NCBI GenBank assembly: GCA_946699065.1 | Contig: CAMPDV010000007.1 | Span: 1-64,000, forward strand | DNA length: 64,000 nucleotides | Reading direction: 5' to 3' | Origin: Loxodes magnus | Lineage: Eukaryota > Ciliophora > Karyorelictea > Loxodida > Loxodidae | Part shown: positions 33,783 to 47,254 of the stretch, piece by piece | Layout of the letters: each line of letters starts with the position of its first letter | How positions within the stretch are numbered: position 1 is the first letter of the stretch | The notes under the pieces: model-generated | The model's database searches: none | The model's input: only the letters and a program-made list of their open reading frames with translations | Told to the model about the DNA's origin: nothing | Program-made: the position numbers and the translations under genes

Positions 33783-34345
33783 CTTTAAGTATATTATTAT
33801 TATTATTTAAAATACTAAATTTATTTATATTTTAAAATGTTTATTAAACATAAAAAAAGTAGAAAATTAAAAAATAAAATACTAATTAATTAATTTATAA
33901 ACTTTATTTTTAATTCTTTTATTTAATTAAACTAAAAATTATTTTTATTATATATAAATTTTTAACTTTTTAGGTAGATTTTTATTATAATTTTATAAAA
34001 TATTATTTAATAAAATTAGCTATATTTTTATTTAGTATTTTATTAATTATATTTAAATTTAAAATTTTATAAATTTTTCATTTACCTTTCTTATTTTCGC
34101 ATTATTAGTACATTGGTATTAAATTTTTAAAATAATCCTTTAATAAATATAATTGATATGTATAGATTATGCAAGTTATTTATTAACCCAAAGGCTTAAA
34201 TATATGATTTTAAGCTTATATATCTTTATTAATAATTACTATTTAATTTTAAATTTGTTTTGTTACTTTCTGGGAAATTTTTTTTTCGTATAAAAGAGTT
34301 TTAATTTTAGTTGGTAAATCTTTTTAAAAATAATAATTCGCTGAA

Positions 34346-35560
34346 ATGTCCGAGATTGCAAAATGCTAAACATGTAAGGAAAATTTAGATAGCTAGAATA
34401 AAGTTCCGTTAATTCTACCTTGTAAGCATATCATTTGTGCTCTATGTGCATTCGAATAGTTCTAAAAAAAAGCAATAAAATGTGACTAATAAAAATGCAA
34501 AAAAGTTCATAAGATAAATCCTGTAAATCTAAAGAAAGATATCCAATTGCAAAAGCGCCTATATGAAAAGGAATTATTAGACAGCATAGCTTTGTTGCAA
34601 AGTAAAAAAGCTTTAGTTAAATCAGTTCAGATATAGTTATTAAAAGCTCATTCAAATTTTGAGTAATAGTTTATATAATATCTCAATTGTTTCTTATTCA
34701 AAGAAAGATTAACTTTATAGAGAGAGTTAGAGCAAGAAGCTAAGGAAATAAAGGAAATGCTATAATAATTCAAATCCCATTAGGATTAATTTAAATAAAA
34801 TGGAAATCTATTAGATTTAATCTAAGAAAACACTAGAATTACTTAATTTGCAGAGAGAATTTAAAATTTAGACTCTGAAACACAAAAAATTATGCAGCAG
34901 AACACATAGATATCTACTAACGTATTTAAATAGTTGGCAAATATCAAGAATAATCTGAACCAGGAAACTTAAGCTGAAAATAATTATTAAATCTAGATGT
35001 AATAAATGAGTGAATAAATCAAAAGTTTATAAAAGGAGAAGATTACTTTTGAAAATTATATTAATATTTTAGCGAATGAAATATAAGACCTAAAGAGATA
35101 GTTGGATTAAACTAAAACTTAATTAGATATCTACAAATAATATTATTAAGAAAGCTTATCGTCGAATTAATTTAAGTAGCAGTAATAAAACTTATCATAG
35201 ACTCAATAACTAAATATTGATTAACCTAGCTAAACTTAAGAAAGTAATTAGTAGATCTAAAACACTTAAGTTATTTAATAGAATTAATCCTCATTCTAGT
35301 AAAATAAGAATCAAGAAATATTAATCAAAATAGTATCTCCGAGAAATAAAACGATCTTAATATAAGCTAAGCAAGATACAATAATCAAATAGATAAAGGA
35401 GAAGGTCTAAGAGCAGACAGAATTAATATCATCTACATTGAATATACTAAAGAATAAAGCTATCTTAGAGGAAAACTAAAACTTAAATTTTTATGAAATA
35501 GTGAATGGATAAAGTCTAGAATTGCAACTAAGTAAGTTCCAATTTATACAAAAAAATTAA
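34346..35560 (+). CDS. RING / coiled-coil / ubiquitin-like protein, copy 2
   Basis: Copy of 5039-6253 with the same 404-codon frame and all eight RING ligands kept. Four differences were seen: Val12 to Glu within the RING loop, one Asn to Asp in the Gln-rich middle, and two silent changes. Both copies could be expressed. The minisatellite follows at 35600. Confidence 0.85.
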
Positions 35561-35599
35561 TTTTAAGGTAAATAATTATAACACTAATAAAAAATTAGG

Positions 35600-35937
35600 T
35601 AAATTGATATTTAATGCTAAATGAAGAATGTATGTTTATATTTAATGGGCAATTAAAGAAGGTAAGTTGAATTTTAACGAGAAAATGAAGATTGTAATTT
35701 GATATCTATGTGCAAATGAAGGGAGTAAGATAAATTAATTGTAAAATGAAGAATGTAAGTATATATTTAATGTGATAATTAAGTTAGTAAGCTTAAATTT
35801 AATTTGAAAATTAAATTAGGTAAGTTGACATCTAAATTCAAATTAAGTTGGTAAGTTGATATTAAACGTGAAAATGAAGTTGGTAAGTTGACATTTTATG
35901 CGAAAACGAAGAATGTAAGTTGATATTTAATTTTCAT
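35600..35937 (+). repeat. 32-bp minisatellite, duplicate
   Basis: Copy of 6293-6630 with the same number of units, so no expansion or contraction has occurred since the duplication. Confidence 0.8.
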
Positions 35938-37651
35938 CAGAACGTAATGAAAATTTATACGGTAGTGTGTAAGAGATGTTTTATAGGATTATTAGATCGT
36001 AATTAGTTTAAAAATGTAAAAGGTGGTAAGCTTGGTTATATAATCATAGCATGTATTAATTAAAAAATAAAAGGGGGTAAAGTGATTTAAGGGATTAGGT
36101 TGTAATAAAAATTTAAGCATTAAAGTAATCAACTGGTGAATGAAGAAAATTGTAAATTAAGATTTAAAACTAAAATTAAAATTAAAAAAATTTATTGACA
36201 TCTTAAATTGTTAGAGTGATCTCTTCCAATCAAGTCGTTAATTTTTTATTTCTCATCACAGTATTATCTTCCTCATCCTTTTTTTCATAGTCTCTTTCTT
36301 CCACTTTTTTCAACGTAAATAATTATCACCTTTTATCAAGTAATATTTTATGAAATATTTTTATCTGAAATTACTAAAATCTAACTTATTACTTAGAAAA
36401 TAGTTATTCAAATTTGGCCATATATTTTTTAAAGCTTTAAATTATAATAACAACTTTTTGCTTAGTCATTCCCTTATATCTATATAGAAATTGCAATCCT
36501 TAGAATGCTTAAAGCTATAAATTCATCCACAATTATATAAGAAATTTTAGACGGTAAAATGACGATATTTGAGATTCTTGCGAAAACTATAAATTTTTTC
36601 CCTTATTTTATTTATACTGATATTTTCTCTTCTAAATCACTAAAATAATCTTTATATATATCTCTAGGAAAACTTTTGATATTTTGAAAAAATTGATATA
36701 TTTTTTTGCTATAGTCAATCTATTAAATCTCTAAGTTTTAACCCTTGAAAAAAATTCTAAATTTTGTTCTTTATATGTCTATTAAAACCTTTAAACAGTA
36801 CCTGTATTTTAATTATCTATGTTGATACTATAAAATGCATACAATTATTAACTATCATTAAAATTTTACAATTATTTTTTCATTATTTTTAAATTAAAAT
36901 ACCACCAATAGTTGATAAGAAAATTCGAAATTTTCTTGTATAATTTTATAAAAATTTAAATAAATTTCAGTGCTATAATATGATTGAAAGACATTCACAT
37001 CTTACTTAGTTTTTATCATAATTAAATTACAACTAACCAAAATTCTATGTATAAATAATAATCTTCTATAACTCATTTATCTAAAATTACCAAGTATAAT
37101 AAATTATTTTTATTTATTAACTTAAAATTTTATTTTTTACCATTTTTTCATTATTTAAACTTTTTTCAGCACTTAATTTAATTGCGACTTTCTTTAATTA
37201 TAAATCTTATTTACATTTTAATACTGTATATTTTAGGTGGATAACTTAAATATTGAAGCTTTTAATTACATTTAATGTATTAATTTTTGAAAGTTAAAAC
37301 GTATCTAGGTTTTAATAATTTAAAAACTTCCATATTTCTAATTAATTAATTAATTTAAAACAAAAGAAAAATAAAGGAAATTCGAAATCTCAATTTAATA
37401 ACCATTTACAATCTAAGATTTAAACTACGAATAATATTATTGAGATTGAACAATCTAACTAAATTACCGTTAGTATTTTATTTTGATCTCAGTCCTTTTC
37501 AAAAATTTACTTGATTCTTTTTGTATCTACTGTAAGCTGTTCTAATTCGCCTCCAGCAATTATAAATTTTCTATCAGGTCTCACTATACATACAATAAGT
37601 CTTGATTAGATTTTTTCTTAATTTTTATTATTTTATTATATATTTTTTAAA

Positions 37652-38176
37652 ACCGCCATAGTTGTTCGAAGGTGAACAACAAGGTCATCTTCATCAGAGG
37701 TTGGGGAAGTTAAGTACCCATAATCGACTTTATGTCTTCCTCTGCTTTGGTTTGACCTCGAGACATAAGATTCTTAGACCTTCGACACTGGTTTGGCTTG
37801 GCTTGGCTTGGCTTCGTTTATTTTTAATTTTGGAACTAAAAATAAATAATGTTGCGAGCTTCATCAGAGGTGTGGAATTTAAGTACCCATAATTGACACA
37901 TGTCGTCCTCTGCTTTGGTGATGCAATGAGACACAATCCTGCCAAGTCCTTGGACCTTCAGCAAGTATTAAAGATTACGAGTATTCTAAAATTATATCAG
38001 TATTGAACATTTTATCAGTACTGAATAATTATACCAGTATTGAACAAGGTTTATCAGTATCTGATAATTTTATCAGTAACAAACATTCTTGTCAGTATGA
38101 AACATTTTTTTTTAAGAGCTGCGCACCAACGAGAGTGCTACGCGCTCTATAATAAAATTTATTTATTTATATAGAA
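37652..38176 (+). mobile_element. SINE-like element B1, duplicate
   Basis: Copy of 8770-9290 including both cores, the TATCAGTA repeats and the tail. Here the tail reads GAGAGTGCTACGCGCTC, matching the tail of the nested copy B3 better than copy 1 (GTGTTACGC), so this copy keeps the ancestral base. Confidence 0.75.
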
Positions 38177-38469
38177 GGATAATTTAGAAGTATTCGATAT
38201 GTTATTCATGCATATGAACCTAGAAAAGATATGAACAATTTCAATGAGTTACGATTATTCAAGAGACATTTTATAAACTAAATACGTGACAAGTCAAGTA
38301 AATGCGATCTCATATTAATATTAATAAGTTATGTTATAAGGTTAAATTAATCTCAATAATTGAATATTTAAATTAATTAATTAATTTTAACTATAAGGGT
38401 TAGGGTCATCTTTAATTAGAGGAAATGCTTCCTCAAATTAAAAACAATAAAAGTTTTTATATTCAATAC

Positions 38470-39319
38470 TCAACCGTACATGTCTTCATCTGAATCAATT
38501 TCAAACTGAGATAATTCTTCTTTCTCTTCAATAAGCTCATAGAATTGTTCTTCCATCTTCTTGTAATTTTCCTCCAGCTTCTCTATACAAATTTTAAGGC
38601 CATTATTGTCCTTTTAGAGCTATTTATTCTGTTACTATTACCTAATAAAATCCTATTTGATTAGTGTCACACTTGAATCATCTAATACCAGCTTCTTTCT
38701 GTATTTTCCTCTAAAGTAGTTACAATATAGCCTCTTCGATGTTCCAAATTCTTTTCGGTGTTGCTCAACCCCTCTTATTCACTTAGGACATTACCTCCAA
38801 AAATGTCCCGCCTTTTAACAGCAATAGCAACGTTTTATTAAGGGCTTTAATTAAAATTTTTATTCTGTTTACATTTTTTCAATTTCCATCTTATCTGTTT
38901 GAGGTTAGTTTTTTTGATTGGTAATCAAATTTCTTCTTTAATTTTCTATTAATTTGCTACTAGGTTTTTTTCTAATAGTTCAAATTATGAAGTAAAGGCT
39001 TCAATTTAAAATTAAACTTTACTTACCAAGCCTTGATTTTCCTTTTTTCTATCTTACAAAAGAAGCCGAAGATTCAAGTTTTCCACCTTCAGGATCTATA
39101 TTTTGGTATTCATTTTCTCAATTAATGAATAAAACAAAATAATGTCTTGTTCATGGGGTTTCTCAAACTTTTTCAGTCTGCTTGGAAATTTAGTATTTTC
39201 CAATCCTTAACATAAGTACATTATCTTTATTGATTTCTTGGTTCTTGTTAGTTAACTGAGACTTAAGATTGATCTTTAAGGTTAGAAATTAAGGTTTAGA
39301 TTTGCAGATTTGTTTGCAT
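38470..39319 (-). CDS. Zinc-knuckle ORF1-type protein, copy 2 of 9591-10440
   Basis: Same knuckle, acidic C-terminal end and TGA at 38472-38470 as copy 1, and the same frame change upstream. Differences are few. The shared frame change shows it predates the duplication, or is an intron or a genuine feature. Confidence 0.55.
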
Positions 39320-39639
39320 TTTTTTAAATTGAATATTTAAACAACCTAATTAACTTTATATTATATTATTTTAGCATTCTAATTTATTTTACTATTTTAT
39401 TAGATAATATTAAATTTTATTGAATAAACTAATTATTTCAATCTCAATAAAAAAGAATAATTTATGGTTGAAGCTAATTAATATACGTTTTTAGCAAATA
39501 ACGTATTTAAAGTAAATAAAAATCTTAAGAAAACAGTTTAAAATAATGTAAATAGAAATTAAATAATTTTAGATTAATAAATAGTAAATTTAAATTTAAA
39601 ATATCAATATCTAAGGTAAAAATTAAATATTATGATATT

Positions 39640-40300
39640 ATATTAAAAAATACCATCTGAGAAATAACATACTTCTCCAGCAAAACCTATTAATTAGCCA
39701 GGACTTTTCTAACGGCTTCTATTTTTACTATTGGAAAATTAGAAGCTAGCAAAAGAGTTTAAGATCTTAAATAATTAACTTAATCAGCTATGCTACCAAT
39801 TAGTAAATAGATTAAAAAAATAGAATTATTAGCTACAATTAAACTAGCAGATGTTTTCTTAAGAGATGGAAAGATAGATTAGTCAAATCGAAAGGAATTT
39901 AAGATAAAATTTTGACAAGAGGATCAGTTAACTGGATCAAATCAAACCTAATTAACGATCGGATCCATTATTAAGAGGAGAATAGAATCCGTCTTTTTGC
40001 TTCTCCTATTAGAAAATAGTAAAAAGAAATTGATATTGTAAAAAATATAAATATAAGACAAACAAAGGCATAGAATCAAGAGAAATTAATATTAAGAAAA
40101 AAAAAGGAATTCAAGTTATGATTTGAATTTATTGTACACCAAATGGAGATTTGCATTAGAAAAATTTATAATTTTACTTTGAAGCACTACAGAATACAAA
40201 CACACTGAAACGATTCGAGACTTGACTATTAGGATTTGACTTACAATTATTAGAAAGGCAAAAAACCGAAGTCTGTTTCACCACTTAGAAGCGTAAGAGA
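39640..40300 (+). pseudogene. Degraded zinc-knuckle ORF, copy 2 of 10760-11420
   Basis: Near-identical to copy 1, with small changes such as an extra C near 39690. Already degraded before duplication. Confidence 0.4.
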
Positions 40301-40911
40301 GATAAATTCGGTTTAAATTAACTCTAATACTAATAAATTTTTGCTTAATTACTTAGATAGTTTAATTATAGGTTATTAGTATTAACTTAATTTAGACTGA
40401 GTTCCATTTCCCACTTGGGAATTAATACAATTTTTACACCAAATATCTAAAGATATAATGTTCATAATATTTTAAAAAATTTTTTCTCTCTTTATTGAAT
40501 TTTTTAAAATTAAATAAGATTTTATCTTTGATTTTTTGATTTTGATTATTTTTTATTTAAATTTATTTCTTAAATTCCATTTTTTATTGTATCAGTTATA
40601 GAATTTTTTTTTATTTTTTTTTTAGCTATGCAATCTTTTATTTTTTTGCATTCCTTTATTTTAGATTTCTTACTCTCACTTTCGTTTTTTATAAAATTTG
40701 TATTTTTATTTTTGTTATTATAATTTTATTTAGTAATATTGAATTTATTGATATTTAAAAAGATACAAATCTAATTTACTTTATTTTTTATTTATTAATT
40801 TTTATTATTTAACTAATTATATTTTTTATTATATTTAGGAGATTTTAATACTTTTCTATTTTAATCATTAATCATTAAAATAACTGTTCACCTTCTGACT
40901 TAATTGAAGTT

Positions 40912-41676
40912 TTAAATGTATAGAATCTCCGTTCCTGCATGCTCGTTCCTTGCATTGTTCTTTTTCCTTGACTTGTCTCTTTTGAATTATCTGAATTGAA
41001 AAATTTTTTTACTGATTTTCCCATTTCCCGATGGGAAGAATTCAGTTGCTCGCTACTTCAGTTGCTATTAATTAACATTACTCCAGATATTAATTCCTAT
41101 TTTTTTCTATTGAGGACATTTCCACCATAAATGTCAAGTGCTGTTGCAAATATAGCATCTTTTTTTTGCTCTAGGAAATATCTTTTCTTGTTTCTCTATT
41201 TCCACTGGAGTTCCTTTAGAATAGTTTATCATCTTAATTACAATAGATCCTAAAATTATTTTCCCATTAGTTTTCTACTATTTTCTTTTAATTTTCATTA
41301 GAATTGGAATCAGCTTCTAACTTTATACTCTGGTCGCTTGTAGTATCAACATATCATTATTTTTCAATAGGGAATATAATTTGTTGTAGACTGTTGCTCT
41401 ACATTTTTTGCAGTAATATGCTTTCAGTTAACTCTGAGAATTGATTAAATTTTGTTTCTAATTATTCTATCTTTATAATTCCTAAATATTTATTTACAAT
41501 TTTTTCTTATGAATTAATCATCAGGTGTTCAATTTTTCTTTAGAGTTCTTTTATAGTTCTCAAAAGTTTAAAATTTTCTAATTGCATGACTTGGAGTTCT
41601 TAAAGTATTTTTTAAAAATCGTAGTTTGACTAAGATGATCCTTTTGAGAAGAGATTTTTTACAAGTAATTTTCCAT
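40912..41676 (-). CDS. Zinc-knuckle coiled-coil protein, copy 2 of 12031-12795
   Basis: ATG at 41676 and TAA at 40914-40912 give the same 254-codon frame. The knuckle and its TGA-encoded Trp are unchanged. Open in both copies. Confidence 0.7.
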
Positions 41677-41969
41677 TTTTAATATATATATATAATTTGA
41701 ATTTAAAACTAGATAGACATGATTAGAATTTATGTAAGCATTAAAGGATAACAAATATCTTACTATATTATACTTTTATAATCAACTAAGTAGTTACTCG
41801 AGATCATTCTTATCCTTTATAAGGAATTGACTTACTACTTTTAAGGACTAAACGAATCTACTGAGTAAGTAATTATAGCTATTAATTTTAAAGAAAGATC
41901 TTCGCTAGTTGAAGATCTATTATGGTGCAAAATCCACTTGGAGTATATTTATTTACTTAATTGAAAATA

Positions 41970-43660
41970 AATTATTCCATCCTATGACTATCAACTTCAT
42001 AATGCCTTTAGGTCTTATTAATCACTTACTACTCTCTATTTTACTTTCACATAGACTTAAGTAAGATTTTTTTCTACTTTAAACCTAAAACACACAGAAT
42101 CTCAAAGAGAAGACTTTTTATTAAGGAGAAAACTATCAAAAGCTCATGTTATTAATATCTGAATATTAATAAACTGACAAAGTCCTTCCTAGCAAAAATG
42201 GATATAGCTACTTATAAAATATTCTTACATATGCCAAAGATAAATTATTATCCTCTAATAATCAAATCTACATACAATCATTAGCTTAAATAACTCAAAT
42301 CAAATTATAGCTAAAATTCCTTATTAAGCCTATAATAAAGCAAATTACCTAAAAAGAAATGCATCAGCTTCAAATGCTAGCAACTGTAAATATAATTAAA
42401 TATACTAGCAAACCAATAATAATAAGCTAATTAATAAATTTAAAGGCTACAATATCCTTAAAATATCTAAGCAAGTTAAACAAAATAAAAGGATAATTAA
42501 GGAGAATCTATTGTATAGTAGCTATTTAATGAGTTATTATTAATACTAAAGAATTAAAGGTTTGAATAGTCTGCTTAATTATTATTTAATAGATAATTAG
42601 CTTAATTAAAATATCATTACTTTAATTATAATACATCTTATGCTAATCTATTCGCTCATTTTATTAGGATTTTACCTTTAAGATAAATACAAAATTAAAA
42701 TGTAGGATATTCATCCTTACATTAGTAAAACTAGATAGCTTATTCTATTAAACTTAATTCCATAGCATCAGCCTACTGAAGTAAAGAACCTTCTATAATT
42801 TTTAAGGAAACTATAAGAAAGCTTTTAAATGATATAGAGAAGCTATTGAACTCAAACTTAATCTTTCTTCTGATTTTGTGGTAAAAGATATGCTTTCAGC
42901 GAAACTAGTAATATTGAAAAAGGAATCCAGATCTTGAATAGTGAAATTAGCCAAAATTCTGATCTTAGTAATTCTCATTGCCGTAAAGAAGCGATATGGT
43001 AAAAATTAAATAAATATGAAGAAATTGTTTAGAACTTCGAAAAAGGTTTTCAACTAAAACCTAATATAGCTATTGCTAGAAATAATAAAGGAGATACCTT
43101 TATATATTTAGTTCTTATATTAAGCTATAAAACATTTAGATATGTATATTTAAACAGATCCTAATCTGGTTATATGCTTCGATAGTGAAAGAGATATTTT
43201 GAAATGCAGAGTATTGATGAAGAAGAAATTAAGAGATTTAACTAAGCTAATAAGTTTAGCACTTCGTATAAAGAAGTTAATAAAAGGAAAGTCTGGTTTA
43301 AATATGAAAAGCAAATATGAAGAAGAAATAGAGTTTTATAGCTTAGCTATAAAGCTAAGAAACCTTCTATCTAATAATAAAAAGAACTTTTTCTGAACAA
43401 ATTAGATTGATATAAGAAGATTTCGAATGCTATAATGTAGCAATCAAACTAGATTATGCTAAACAGAAGTTTCTACAAAAAAGGTTAACTCTGCAAAATT
43501 TAGGTTAGAATAAAGAAGCACAAGATTGATTAAAAAAGACATTGAGTGATATTTATTTGATATGTAATTTAATGAAATAATTTTAAGTTTTATTAAATGC
43601 CTAACTTTAGTAAATTTAAAATAATAAGATAAGTCTATTAATAGAAAGTAACTCATAAAA
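41970..43660 (+). pseudogene. TPR-like repeat protein, fragmented, copy 2
   Basis: Copy of 13090-14780 with the same helix-repeat peptides and the same frame changes. One TAA Gln codon of copy 1 is AAA here, which lengthens the standard-code frame at 43199-43396. Confidence 0.5.
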
Positions 43661-43867
43661 TATTAATGCTAGTATCTTATGAGGATATACATTTATTAGT
43701 AATTGTCTGTTTAAATTAAAATCATTAATTTAATTTATATAAAAATTTTGTAAATTAGAATCAAAGGAATGTTAGCTTTGGATTATTATAAGCATTTTAA
43801 TTATTTAATAGTGAGAAAAATAAAATAGCTTTGCAGTTATATAAATAATATTAATATTTATTAGGCT

Positions 43868-44440
43868 TTGCTCAATTAATAAGGAATTAATAATAATAAT
43901 AAAGATATTTAAGATATTTATTTAGAATCATTTATTTTCTTTAATTTCCAAATAAACCATCTTCTGGCTTCTATTTTGTATTTGTGGATGGTTTTATCCA
44001 TGCTATTGATAAGTAGCTAGAACAACAAAAGTAGGCTGGTCAAGTTGATCTTATCTCAGCAATATATATTTCTTGTTGTTAATTAATATTTTTCATTGTG
44101 TTTTGCCCTATTTGATGAAGGAAATTCTTTAATCTTTTTAAATCATTATCCTTCTCTTATTTTTTTAGCAAATTAAAGTTTTAAGTTTATCTAATTACAG
44201 AGTTGATTTATAGAATAAGTATCTGCTAACCTTTGAAATTATTTTGTTTATGAATTTTTTTATTTTCTAATTTATCGATTCTTAAAAGAAAATTTCGATA
44301 GTTTATTGTTATGTTTAGTGATCCTATTAAGAATTTATCTGTTCTTAGACACTAAATTAAATTTCTAGACAAATATAAATTAGTTTTAAATTTAAATCTA
44401 AGCTTCTGCAGCTATTCTAAGATAGTGAATTTTCTAGATA
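43868..44440. other. AT-rich junction region right of the duplication
   Basis: Unique sequence begins abruptly after GGCTTTG at 43867. No gene recognised. Confidence 0.35.
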
Positions 44441-47250
44441 AAAGATATTTATATCAAAAGTATTCAAATGTGTCATCACCTTTTTAATAGCTTAGATAGA
44501 TTAAAAGTTATATACTTTTATTCTTAAACTTTCTATTAATTTATATATTTATAGCTAATAATCTTCTACTTTCTAATTGCAAAATTCTGATATCTTTTCT
44601 CAAAAATCTTATTTTCTTTAGTCCACTGAGGATTAAATTTGCTTATTAAGTTTTTTAGTGATATTTAAGATAGCTATTCTATTTATTGTTTATATTTAGT
44701 AAAATCTTTAGTATCTGCATTAATTTTAAAGTTCCTATAGATAGTATTTAGTTCTGTTATATTATATATTTAGTAACTGGTTAAGAATAAGAGATAAGCA
44801 AAATTTCCTTTGAAGTTTTCTACATAGACTTTAAGAAAAATCTCATAAATCTATTCTTAAGCTTTTATCTTTTTAAAAGCTAAGCATTTTGAAATACTTT
44901 ATATCTGCTTCTAACATATAGCACATTATCATTGTATCTTTCTATTGATAAATTATATACTAACTATGGAAAAGCACTAAGATATCTATTTACTCTTTAT
45001 AATCTACATATACTTTGATATTCTAAAAGGAAATCTTCATTAGGATAAAGCTATTTTTGTTCTTAAAGATATGAATTGTTTTATTAATCCATATTTAAGT
45101 TGAATCTATCAATTAGAGTTGCTTCTAAACTTATTTTACTTTATTAAAAATTAACTTTTTATTATTGTACCAAATAGCTTTTAGACTTATGTTAATAAAA
45201 AGATAGTGATTATAACAAAGAAAATATGAAATAGACAAATCTATACTCTTACATTTGAGAATGCTTATTAAATTATATAGTAAATATATAAAGCAAGAGT
45301 AAGGTATTATTTAGATTCTACTAACTCTAAAGCAATAATCTATTTTATTATTTGGCTGTATGAAACTAGTCAGCTTATAAAGCTTTAAATTAAAAGTTAT
45401 AATTATGTTCATTATAATCCTTACTTTATGAGTTATCTTTAAATATCTAGTTATCACTTTTTTAGCTTCTTTAGAGTAAGTAGTTTATTGGGTAGCTTTA
45501 AATAGTTAATTATCCTTTCTTTAATTTTTCTTCCTAGATTTATATAAAACTTACTGCTTTTGCTAAGAAAATGCTACTCATAATACACTATAATTATTTA
45601 AGCTTTAGTTCTTTAAATTTCTTATACTTTCATAAACAAATTTTAACTAATTAGGATTTAAAATAATTGCACTCAAGGTTATCCTATAACCTAGATATTA
45701 CTTGCCTGTATTACATTAGTTACTACATAGGAAAAGTGATTACGATATTAAAGAAATGAAAACGAATAAAACAGCTAAATCTACTTAATTTGAGAGTTGG
45801 TATAGAGTTAAGAGCTGCTTTAGTCTAAGGATTAAATCACTTACTTGTCATTGCCAGCTTAAACTAAAGATATAAGCAATATAAGTAATTTAATAGTTAG
45901 TAAGAAAGAAGATCTAGTAAGAAGTATTAATTAAAGGCATAATATTAGTAAGAATTTTCTAGCTAAGTTATTATCATTAAAATAATGAATGCTTGATAGT
46001 TATCATCTAATTTGTTATTTCATTAAAGTAACTATATCTAAGAAAAGCAAAAATTTAATTTTAAATTAATGCTTTATAGATTCTATTTTTATATTTATAG
46101 GATAAAAAGAGGGAAATTTAGAATTAATATTTTAAGAACAAATTTAAATTAAAAAAAGAATCTAAAAACGTAAAGTTTAATTCTATGAATTGATTTAAGA
46201 ATAATGAAGCTATTTATTTATAGTTATTAGTCTATTATTATCTATAATATTAAAAGAAACTATTAAAGCTTTAATAAGATCTTCTATAATAATAACTAGC
46301 TTAGTTATTTAAATTTAATTTTACAAACATAATTGTAGTTTTATTTATCTTCTTCGTAATTAATTCCAAGGAATTACCTTTCTTATGTATTATCTCTTAG
46401 ATTTTACCAAAATAAAAGAATATTAAGCTAATTTTTATCATTATTATAAACTTTTTCGTTAAAAGGTTATCTACTACCTTCATTTTTTATGCTGCTCCGT
46501 TTAAGGTAGAAACTAATAAGATTTTTCTATATACTCCTCAAGAATCTTCCAACTTTAATTATATTTCTTAATTTACTTAGTCAAAATAGCTCAATTTAAT
46601 AAAATTCTTCTGTGAAGCACAACTTAAATCCTTTGATCTGAGATTTTCTATGCTATTCACAAGAGAAAGCAAATTATAGTAAAAGAAATTTTTTTTAGTG
46701 ACCGTATTTTCAAATATTCATCTACAGATTCTTCGAATGTCCAATATTTTACTTTTTAGTTTTTTCTTTTTTATATTAAAGATTTTATTACTATGCAAGC
46801 ACCCTTTGCTCTTCTATATCTTTCCTCTTAAAAATAAATAATTGTATAAAGATTTGAGTTGCTATAAAGATTCTTCTTATTATCTCATTATGCTTTCTAG
46901 GTTTTAAGTTTAAATTTTTAATTTAATTGATCTATTTATTCTTTAGAAGCTGAGAACTAGTATTAGCCTCTAATCCTATCTCTAAGTGCTTTTATTTATT
47001 ATGCTTACTCTTTTCTCTATAAAGCAACCAACTAAATTACTAATATTCCCTTATATTTATACTTAATTTCAATCTCTTAGTTAAATAACCTGATATATCC
47101 TCTTAAATAATAAATAGTTAGCAAAGACTTTATAATGCTATTTTTGAATTTTAAGCTTTATCTGTTTAAAGATACATATTAAACTAAGAGTAAAAATAAA
47201 GTGGAAGGATATGAAAAAAGACAGGTAAGATAAAAGGCTTAAAACTAAGA
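44440..47250 (-). pseudogene. Old minus-strand helical-repeat gene, paralogue R1
   Basis: The nucleotide sequence is colinear with 54980-58420 over about 3 kb at low identity, with repeated anchors such as TAGTTATCATCTAATTTG (46010, 57165) and AAAGTTTAATTCTATGAA. Minus-strand peptides align too: ERYRRAKGACIVIKSLIQKR here against EKFRRLKDARTAIVTTIQSR there. A TPR-like peptide AIILNPNQLKFVYESIRNLK lies near 45650. Frames are broken in many places. Likely a decayed alpha-helical (TPR or coiled-coil) protein gene, or part of an old repeat family. A third scrap lies at about 59730-59790. Confidence 0.45.
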
Positions 47251-47254
47251 ACAA

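Larger units (their letters stand above)
29323..43867. repeat. Long direct duplication, copy 2
   Basis: This is the second copy of 1-14986, in the same orientation. It lacks the 425-bp segment at 8014-8438 and has other small indels. Its right end at 43867 joins a different, AT-rich sequence rather than the ARF remnant. The coding sequences of the RING and zinc-knuckle genes remain open in both copies. Confidence 0.95.
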